Assembly: GCA_029266295.1 (NCBI GenBank)
Contig: JAQSXD010000250.1
Span: 1-5,895 of the forward strand
Reading direction: 5' to 3'
DNA length: 5,895 nt
Source: Bacillota bacterium
Lineage (GTDB): Bacteria > Bacillota > Clostridia > Peptostreptococcales > Anaerovoracaceae
Shown piece after piece: positions 1 through 5,376 of the stretch. A model generated the notes under the pieces. It saw nothing but the letters and a program-made list of their open reading frames with translations, did no database searches and was not told the DNA's origin. Within the stretch, counting starts at the first letter, position 1, and each line of letters begins with the position of its first letter. Made by a program: the position numbers and the translations under genes.

Positions 1-2
1 CA

Positions 3-44
3 GTGTCATTGTCACATGTTGTCTCATGTGACATGTTGGCACAT
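3..44. promoter_or_regulatory. Dyad-repeat cluster, probable upstream activator sites for a sigma-54 enhancer-binding protein
   Basis: Seen: a perfect 9-base inverted repeat, TGTCACATG at 10-18 and CATGTGACA at 25-33, separated by six bases. It overlaps a second, weaker dyad (ATGTG at 26-30, CACAT at 40-44). The half-site core TGTCA also occurs at 4-8, so the cluster may continue beyond the left edge. The octamer ACATGTTG is directly repeated at 14-21 and 31-38, a 17-base period. Family knowledge: sigma-54 promoters need an activator bound to dyads roughly 80-200 bases upstream, and aco operons are commonly driven by AcoR-type activators. Inference: these are the activator sites, lying about 150 bases upstream of the promoter at 181-195. 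The activator gene is not in the window. Confidence 0.6.
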
Positions 45-180
45 ATGATATCAAATGAACTTTGAGAAACGAAATTTGTTATCAAAAATTTATTTGAGTT
101 TTTTGAACTATACTATGAATTCATTGAAAAATCAAGATTTTTTATAATGGAATGAAAGAAAATTATTATCATAGCAGTTT
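45..180. other. AT-rich non-coding spacer with A/T tracts, possibly intrinsically bent
   Basis: No gene is visible on either strand here. The stretch is overwhelmingly A+T, with A/T tracts near 72-77, 84-91, 99-104, 127-131 and 137-143. AAAAATC (127-133) and GATTTTT (136-142) form a 7-base inverted repeat with a two-base centre, too AT-rich to be a convincing terminator. The spacer lies between the proposed activator sites and the sigma-54 promoter, where DNA bending usually assists looping. A bending role is inference only. Confidence 0.4.
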
Positions 181-195
181 TGGCACAAGTCTTGC
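181..195 (+). promoter_or_regulatory. Sigma-54 (RpoN/SigL) -24/-12 promoter of the aco operon
   Basis: The sequence TGGCAC (181-186), five bases, then TTGC (192-195) matches the sigma-54 consensus TGGCAC-N5-TTGC at every defined position, with the correct GG-to-GC spacing. It is preceded by T and followed by a T run (196-200), both typical. Transcription would start about 12 bases past the GC, near 206-208, giving a roughly 30-base leader before the acoA start at 239. Family knowledge: acoABCL in Bacillus subtilis is sigma-L dependent, so this promoter supports the acetoin assignment. A TATAAT at 200-205 also exists but has no good -35 partner. Confidence 0.88.
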
Positions 196-238
196 TTTTT
201 ATAATGTCATAAAATAAGAGTAAAATGGGAGGTTACGA

Positions 239-1216
239 ATGGAAACAAAATACAGCAAAAAACATTTGTTGAGTCTTTATGAAATCATGTATAAGATGCG
301 AAGATTCGAAGAAGAAGTTTTTGAATTCTATAAAAAGGGCATGATGCCAGGTCTGGCACATCTTTATCTTGGTGAGGAGGCTGTGGCAACGGGCGTATGT
401 GCAGCGCTGAACGAGGACGATTATATCGGAAGTACACACAGAGGGCACGGCCATCTGGTAGCAAGAGGCGCGGATCTCGGGAAAATGATGGCTGAAATCC
501 TTGGAAAAGCAACCGGTTACTCCAAAGGAAAAGGCGGCTCCATGCATATCATGGCGATGGATAAAGGAATTTTAGGCGCGAACGGTATTGTGGGCGGAGA
601 AATTCCCATTGCCACCGGTGCCGCGTATTCGGCCCAATATCGTGGCACAGATCAAATCGCAGTATCCTTTTTCGGTGATTCTGCTACCAACGAAGGAACC
701 TTTCATGAAAGCATCAACATGGCCGCAGCATGGAATCTTCCGATTATCTATGTGATAGAGAACAATTTGTACGGTATTTCTGTAGATATCAGAGATGTTA
801 CTAACACGGCAAATCTTGCGGACAGAGCGCTGGGTTATGGAATTCCCGGTGTTGTCGTAGATGGTATGGATGTTCTGGCTGTTCAGAAAGCTGCGGAAGA
901 AGCGGCAGAAAGAGCAAGGAGCGGCAACGGGCCGACGCTAATTGAGTGCAAGACCTACAGATGGCAGGGACATCACGTGGGAGATCCTGCGGTATACCGT
1001 GAGAGAAAGGACTCCAACGAAAAAGCAAGCTGGATGGAACGCTGTCCTGTAGCCTGCTTCAGAGATCAGATTCTCTCCATGAAGATCACGGAAAAAGAAG
1101 TGGCTAAGATTGAGGAAGCAGTGGAAGCAGAAGTTCAGACAGCGGTTACGTTCGCAGAAGAAAGCCCGTATCCAGATCCTGCAGAAGCTTATACGGATCT
1201 CTTTTCCGATCTGTAA
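239..1216 (+). CDS. acoA: Acetoin dehydrogenase E1 component, alpha subunit (thiamine diphosphate-dependent)
   Basis: 325 residues, the usual length for short AcoA-type E1 alpha chains. It should form an alpha2beta2 E1 with the next gene product, binding thiamine diphosphate and Mg2+ to cleave acetoin and pass an acetyl unit to a lipoyl group in the cytoplasm. Seen: HLYLGEEAVA at 41-50, HRGHGH at 67-72, GKGGSMH at 97-103, and the cofactor motif beginning GDS (146-148) and ending ENN (174-176). RWQGHHVGDP (241-250) carries the conserved histidine pair near the active site. The motif has GDS where GDG is commonest; similar variants occur in E1 alpha relatives, so I do not call it inactive. The start is fixed by GGGAGG at 227-232, six bases before ATG. 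It is the first gene after the sigma-54 promoter. Resemblance to Bacillus AcoA as I remember it (the EEAVA, STHRGHGH and MMAEI-GKATG segments) favours acetoin; pyruvate or another 2-oxoacid is the alternative. Confidence 0.85.
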   Translation: METKYSKKHLLSLYEIMYKMRRFEEEVFEFYKKGMMPGLAHLYLGEEAVATGVCAALNEDDYIGSTHRGHGHLVARGADLGKMMAEILGKATGYSKGKGGSMHIMAMDKGILGANGIVGGEIPIATGAAYSAQYRGTDQIAVSFFGDSATNEGTFHESINMAAAWNLPIIYVIENNLYGISVDIRDVTNTANLADRALGYGIPGVVVDGMDVLAVQKAAEEAAERARSGNGPTLIECKTYRWQGHHVGDPAVYRERKDSNEKASWMERCPVACFRDQILSMKITEKEVAKIEEAVEAEVQTAVTFAEESPYPDPAEAYTDLFSDL

Positions 1217-1250
1217 TCAAACGAAACGGAAGAATTCTACCGGCTAATCG

Positions 1251-1263
1251 TTGCCAATGGCAA
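1251..1263. repeat. Short perfect palindrome in the acoA-acoB gap
   Basis: TTGCCAATGGCAA is a 13-base palindrome with a single central base. As DNA it could be a protein-binding site; as RNA it would be a five-base-pair hairpin with a three-base loop and no following U run, so it is not a terminator. It lies 34 bases after the acoA stop. No regulator is recognised for it. Confidence 0.3.
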
Positions 1264-1282
1264 GCCAGGGAATGAATGTATA

Positions 1283-1330
1283 GCACCTTACGACATTTGC
1301 GCTGTAAATGTGGACTGGTGCGTAAGGAGG
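1283..1330 (+). promoter_or_regulatory. Possible mRNA stem-loop overlapping the acoB ribosome binding site
   Basis: Seen: an inner stem ACATTT (1293-1298) with AAATGT (1306-1311) around a seven-base loop. Two mutually exclusive outer stems enclose it. One pairs CCTTACG (1286-1292) with CGTAAGG (1321-1327), stacking directly on the inner stem, and buries the first four bases of the Shine-Dalgarno sequence AAGGAGG (1324-1330). The other pairs GCACC (1283-1287) with GGTGC (1317-1321) and leaves the ribosome site free. Inference: this could tune E1 beta translation or segmental mRNA stability in an unusually long gap (123 bases; the next two gaps are 9 and 23). No known riboswitch class is recognised. 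Confidence 0.4.
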
Positions 1331-1339
1331 GAAATAAAA

Positions 1340-2314
1340 ATGAGAGAAATTTTATATAGAGACGCGATCTGTGAGGCACTGGATGAAGAAATGGAACGGG
1401 ATGACCGTGTCCTGCTGCTTGGAGAAGACGTCGCGTTCATCGGAGGAAATTTTAAAACCTCAGTGGGACTCTATGATAAGTACGGTGACCTTCGGGTAAA
1501 AGATACCCCCATATCAGAGGCCGGCTTTGTCGGTATGGGTACGGGCATGGCGCTGACGGGACTTCGCCCTGTAATCGAGCTGATGTTTTCAGATTTCATG
1601 CTGGTAGCAGCGGATCAGATCATTAACAATGCAGCAAAAATTACATATATGTCCGGCGGACAGGTAACTGTGCCAATGGTAATCCGTACTCCCATCGGTG
1701 CGGGGCGTTCCTCGGCGGCACAGCATTCCCAGAGCATGCAGGCGTTCGCAGCTCATTTTCCGGGTATGAAGGTCGTGGTTCCTTCCAATGCACAGGAGGC
1801 GAAGGGACTTTTGAAGACAGCCATCAGAGACGATAACCCTGTCTTATTCTTCGAACACAAAATGGAATATTCCAATAAGTATATGATTGACGACGTGGTT
1901 GAACCAATCCCCTTCGGTATGGCAAATATCGTAAGACCGGGAACGGACATTACCATCGTTGCCACCTCATCTCAGGTGCTAAAGTCGGTGAAGGCTGCTG
2001 AAATCCTGGAAAAGGATGGAATTTCTGCGGAAGTAATCGACCTTCGGACCATTGTTCCCATGGACAGAGAAACCATCATCCAATCGGTGAAAAAGACAGG
2101 ACGACTGCTTGTGGTGGATGAAGCCTATGAACGCTGCGGCATCGGTGCGGAAATCGGAGCTGATGTGATGGACGACGTCTTCTATTATCTGGAGGCACCC
2201 ATTGCCAGAATCGGAACCCCCAACGTATCTCTGCCGTTCAGTCCCGCGTTGGAATTTCCGCTGATTCCCACTGTGGAAAAAACCGTTGAAAAAGTCAAAA
2301 AGATGATGAAATAG
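1340..2314 (+). CDS. acoB: Acetoin dehydrogenase E1 component, beta subunit
   Basis: 324 residues, full length for the transketolase-like E1 beta family. It pairs with the alpha subunit to complete the thiamine diphosphate active site and contributes the surface that docks on E2. Seen: GEDV at 28-31, TPISE at 56-60 with the glutamate expected to activate the cofactor, QHSQ at 128-131 with the active-site histidine at 129, the P-S-N/A-K-G-L-L segment at 148-158, and DLRTIVPMD at 234-242 opening the C-terminal transketolase domain. The start is the ATG at 1340, nine bases after AAGGAGG (1324-1330); an in-frame ATG at 1310 would add ten residues but has no ribosome site and lies inside a predicted stem-loop. 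The stop overlaps the ribosome site of the E2 gene, so the two are probably translationally coupled. Acetoin is the preferred substrate by context; pyruvate is the alternative. Confidence 0.87.
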   Translation: MREILYRDAICEALDEEMERDDRVLLLGEDVAFIGGNFKTSVGLYDKYGDLRVKDTPISEAGFVGMGTGMALTGLRPVIELMFSDFMLVAADQIINNAAKITYMSGGQVTVPMVIRTPIGAGRSSAAQHSQSMQAFAAHFPGMKVVVPSNAQEAKGLLKTAIRDDNPVLFFEHKMEYSNKYMIDDVVEPIPFGMANIVRPGTDITIVATSSQVLKSVKAAEILEKDGISAEVIDLRTIVPMDRETIIQSVKKTGRLLVVDEAYERCGIGAEIGADVMDDVFYYLEAPIARIGTPNVSLPFSPALEFPLIPTVEKTVEKVKKMMK

Positions 2315-2323
2315 AGGTGTGAA

Positions 2324-3484
2324 ATGGCTGAACGTATCATTATGCCGGCAGAGTTAGGCGGCGCTGGAGAACAGAGCGGTGAAGGCAGAATTAAGATCAC
2401 ACCGAGAGCAAGAAGATGTGCTCAAGAAAAGGGTATTGATCTTAAGCGCTTGAATATAAAAGGTACCGGATACCAGGGCGGAATTTCAGAAAAAGATATC
2501 CTGGATTATCTTGCATCCGCTAAAATCAGAGTGACTCCTGTTGCGGCAAAGATTGCAGCAGATCAAGGAATTAACCTTGAAGGGATTGCAGGCTCAGGCG
2601 CCAGCGGAAAGATTATGAAAAAAGATCTTATGGCGGAGGGAACTGCGAAGGGAACTGCTGCAGCTGGCGCATCAACATCGACTGGAGCAGCTGCGGCGGG
2701 GGTGTCTTCATTCGGAGGGTCAAAGGCTGACACGTCAATTGAGAGCACCGTAGGGTCCGGAACGGGGCAGCTCACTCCTGACGGAAAAGAAATCAAGGAT
2801 ATCCTTCCCTACAGCGGCATACGAAAAATTATCGGCGATCGCCTGGCAAAGAGCAAGTTTACGGCACCCCATCTATATTTTACACAGAAGGTGGATCTGG
2901 AGAAGCTGCTTGCACTGCGGAAACAGATCAATGGTTCGCAGGAAAAGAAGACGTCTGTTACCGACTATATCGCAAAAGCGGTGATCAAATGTCTTCAGAA
3001 ATATCCTGACATGAACGCGTCCTTGGAAGGGGATCAAATTATTCGGTATCAATCGGTTAATCTGGGGATTGCCGTTGCCGCTCCCGGCGGCTTAATCGTA
3101 CCGGTGGTTAAGAATGCAAACCATAAGACGGTCGTGCAGCTGTCTTCTGAAGCAGGTGTATTGTTTGATAAAGCGAGAAACGGTAAGCTGGCTCCTTTCG
3201 AATATACCGGAGGAACCTTTACCGTATCCAATTTGGGGATGTTCGGTATTGAGAACTTTACGGCCATTATCAATCCTCCTGAGGTTGGGATTCTGGCTGT
3301 CAGTGCGACCAAGGACGAGGCTGTAGTGGTTCTGCATGAGGACGGAACGAAAACGATAGAAATCAAACCAATGATGAATGTTACGCTCACAGTGGATCAT
3401 CGGGTGATCGACGGACTTCTGGCTGCCCAGTTTGTTACGGATGTGAAGAAACTGCTTGAAAGCCCGATTCAATTATTAGTATAA
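2324..3484 (+). CDS. acoC: E2 dihydrolipoamide acetyltransferase lacking a lipoyl domain, with two tandem peripheral-subunit-binding domains
   Basis: 386 residues. It should form the oligomeric core and transfer the acetyl group from dihydrolipoamide to CoA. Seen: residues 1-22 resemble only the start of a lipoyl domain (MAERIIMP); there is no DKA/DKT lipoylation site anywhere. Residues 24-64 form a first peripheral-subunit-binding-like domain (KITPRARR, GIDL, KGTG, ISEKDI). Residues 68-104 form a second (RVTPVAAKIA, GINLEGIAGSG, GKIMKKDL). A Gly/Ala/Ser/Thr-rich linker (105-150) precedes the acetyltransferase core (about 158-386), which has SNLGMFGIENF at 302-312 and the catalytic DHRVIDG at 358-364 with H359 and D363. 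The core looks intact, so the missing lipoyl domain is not decay of the whole gene. The ribosome site GAGGTG (2314-2319) starts on the last base of the E1 beta stop codon. The lipoyl function is apparently supplied by the next gene. A sequencing frameshift is unlikely, since one frame is continuous and the gap to acoB is only nine bases. Confidence 0.88.
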   Translation: MAERIIMPAELGGAGEQSGEGRIKITPRARRCAQEKGIDLKRLNIKGTGYQGGISEKDILDYLASAKIRVTPVAAKIAADQGINLEGIAGSGASGKIMKKDLMAEGTAKGTAAAGASTSTGAAAAGVSSFGGSKADTSIESTVGSGTGQLTPDGKEIKDILPYSGIRKIIGDRLAKSKFTAPHLYFTQKVDLEKLLALRKQINGSQEKKTSVTDYIAKAVIKCLQKYPDMNASLEGDQIIRYQSVNLGIAVAAPGGLIVPVVKNANHKTVVQLSSEAGVLFDKARNGKLAPFEYTGGTFTVSNLGMFGIENFTAIINPPEVGILAVSATKDEAVVVLHEDGTKTIEIKPMMNVTLTVDHRVIDGLLAAQFVTDVKKLLESPIQLLV

Positions 3485-3507
3485 ACGACAAGTTTAAGGA
3501 GGGAACC

Positions 3508-5286
3508 ATGGCTGAAGTAATCATAATGCCAAAGCTTGGCTTTAACATGGACGAAGGCAAGCTGGTGAAGTGGTATAAAAAAGAAGGAGATCGTATCGGC
3601 AAAGGCGAAGCCCTTTTCTCCATAGAAACGGATAAGACGAGCATCGATATTGAGGCTACCGGAGACGGCGTTGTCAGAAAGCTCTTCATCAGAGAGGGAG
3701 AAGCCGTACCTGTGACACTTCCCATCGCAATCATCGGGGATGCAGGGGAAGACATTGAAGCACTGGTCAGGGATGCCTTTGGAAAACTGGGCAAAGAAGA
3801 GTCAGCGTCTGAGTCGACTCAGGATACTACTGCGGCTCCAGCTCCAGTTCAGCCTGCCGCTTCATCCGCAGCTCCTGCGCTAGCTCCAGCTCAGGATGCG
3901 ACTTCTGCGCCAGACGCAAAGGACTTTGATGTCATTGTAATCGGCGGGGGCCCCGGCGGTTACGTTGCTGCAATCAAAGCTGCACAGTTGGGGAAGCGAA
4001 CCGCGGTCATCGAAAAGGATCAATTTGGCGGTGTCTGCATGAACCGCGGCTGCATTCCGACGAAGACACTCCTGCGAAGTGCAGAATCGCTGAAAGAAAT
4101 CAAAGAGTCCGAAAAATTTGGTGTTGTGGGTCTGGATCTGACTAACCTTCAGCTTGACATGACCAAGGTTCAGAAGCGGAAGGCCGGGATCGTGGGTCAG
4201 CTCGTAGGCGGCATCAACGGCCTGTTTCGTAAGAATGGCGTAACACCAATTTCGGGAGAAGGAATCATCAAGGATAAAAACACTGTTTCAGTGGAAGGAA
4301 ATGAATACACTGCAGAGTACCTTGTCATAGCAACCGGATCAAGGATCAAGTCGCTGCCGGTGCCTATCGACAACGGTATGGAGGTGCTTACCAGCAATGA
4401 AGCGCTGGATGTTGCCGAAATTCCTGAGGACATCACAATTATCGGCGGAGGCGTGATTGGTGTAGAATTTGCTTATTTCTTCGCAAGCATCGGAACGAAG
4501 GTTACTGTTGTAGAATTTTTGGATAGAATCTTACCAATGGTGGATGAAGAAATTACGAAGCAGATCACAAGCATGCTGGAACAGATGGGAGTCGAGGTAT
4601 ATACAAGTGCCAGAGTCACCGAAATTTCGAAAGATGCTGTTATCTTTGAAAAAGATGGAAAAGTGGAACAAGCTGCAGCGTCAAAAGTACTCATGGCTGT
4701 GGGACGGGGGCCGGATCTTGGAGGCATCGATTGCGAAACGCTGGGCATCAGGACAGAGCGCGGCGCAATCGTCACAGATGCTGCTATGAGAACCTCGGTG
4801 GAAAACATTTACGCAGTAGGCGATGTGAACGGCAAGGCTATGCTTGCCCATACAGCTTCTGCTGAGGGAATTGTTGCAGCGGAGAATCTCTGTGGCCATC
4901 ATAAGGCGATGGATTATGACAGAATCCCCAGTGCGATCTATATTCAGCCTGAGGTTGCCTGTATTGGTCTGACGGAGGCTCAGGCAAGGGAGAAATACGG
5001 GGACGTCAAAATAGGAAGATTTCCGCTTGTGGGAAATGGCAAGGCAAAGGTTGCAGGAGACGACAGAGGTATGATCAAGGTAATTACAGAGCCCAAGTAC
5101 CAGGAAATCGTGGGTGTGCATATCTTCGGTCTTCATGCCACGGATCTCATTGCGGAGGCGGCGGTCGCCATGAATTTGGAGGCTACTGCTGAAGAGGTGG
5201 CAATGTCGATCCACCCGCATCCGACTCTATCAGAAATCTATCATGAAGCATTTCATGCCGCGATTGATAAAGCCATCCACATATAA
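3508..5286 (+). CDS. acoL: E3 dihydrolipoyl dehydrogenase with an N-terminal lipoyl domain
   Basis: 592 residues, against about 460-475 for a plain E3; the extra length is an N-terminal lipoyl domain plus linker. Residues 1-78 are a complete lipoyl domain with the lipoylation lysine at K43 in ETDKTS. Residues 95-137 are an Ala/Pro/Ser-rich flexible linker. The flavoprotein follows: FAD motif GGGPGG (146-151), redox-active disulfide C177/C182 in GGVCMNRGCIPTK, NAD motif GGGVIGVE (313-320), second FAD segment ending YAVGDV (435-440), and the interface motif HPHPTLSE (569-576) with catalytic H571 and E576. All catalytic residues are present, so it should oxidise dihydrolipoamide with NAD+. The start follows AAGGAGGG at 3496-3503. 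Because the E2 has no lipoyl domain, this protein probably supplies the swinging arm for the whole complex as well as the E3 activity. Lipoyl-bearing E3 is known in other Firmicutes complexes. Confidence 0.93.
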   Translation: MAEVIIMPKLGFNMDEGKLVKWYKKEGDRIGKGEALFSIETDKTSIDIEATGDGVVRKLFIREGEAVPVTLPIAIIGDAGEDIEALVRDAFGKLGKEESASESTQDTTAAPAPVQPAASSAAPALAPAQDATSAPDAKDFDVIVIGGGPGGYVAAIKAAQLGKRTAVIEKDQFGGVCMNRGCIPTKTLLRSAESLKEIKESEKFGVVGLDLTNLQLDMTKVQKRKAGIVGQLVGGINGLFRKNGVTPISGEGIIKDKNTVSVEGNEYTAEYLVIATGSRIKSLPVPIDNGMEVLTSNEALDVAEIPEDITIIGGGVIGVEFAYFFASIGTKVTVVEFLDRILPMVDEEITKQITSMLEQMGVEVYTSARVTEISKDAVIFEKDGKVEQAAASKVLMAVGRGPDLGGIDCETLGIRTERGAIVTDAAMRTSVENIYAVGDVNGKAMLAHTASAEGIVAAENLCGHHKAMDYDRIPSAIYIQPEVACIGLTEAQAREKYGDVKIGRFPLVGNGKAKVAGDDRGMIKVITEPKYQEIVGVHIFGLHATDLIAEAAVAMNLEATAEEVAMSIHPHPTLSEIYHEAFHAAIDKAIHI

Positions 5287-5376
5287 GCACATCCATGAAT
5301 TTGCGTGTTGCTCAATGATCAATTCGGGGATAGAAATCCGGCAAAAAAACAGCAGAACGAGGCAGGTGTAAAAAAA

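Noticed and set aside
37..51. Second TGGCAC, a possible additional sigma-54 -24 element
   Set aside because: No TTGC or even a GC doublet at the required spacing; it is better explained as part of the dyad cluster.
76..93. TTGTTATCAAAAATTTAT as a possible Rex operator
   Set aside because: Only the left half resembles the TTGTTAA half-site; the right half lacks TTAACAA.
143..148. TATAAT with TTGAAA at 124-129 as a sigma-A promoter
   Set aside because: The spacer is only 13 bases, too short for a functional sigma-A promoter.
200..205. TATAAT as a sigma-A -10 box
   Set aside because: No acceptable -35 hexamer 16-18 bases upstream; the perfect sigma-54 element overlaps it. It remains only a secondary possibility.
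1310..1339. In-frame upstream ATG that would lengthen E1 beta by ten residues
   Set aside because: It has no ribosome binding site and lies within the potential stem-loop, and the extra residues are not family-like; the ATG at 1340 has AAGGAGG at ideal spacing.
3092..3472. Long open frames opposite or overlapping the E2 and E3 genes (also 4681-5220 on the - strand)
   Set aside because: They lie within strongly conserved coding genes, have no recognisable family or ribosome binding sites, and are explained as frame shadows.
5328..5339. GGAT/ATCC hairpin after acoL as a terminator
   Set aside because: The stem is only four pairs and is followed by an A run rather than a T run on the + strand; it does not work on the - strand either.
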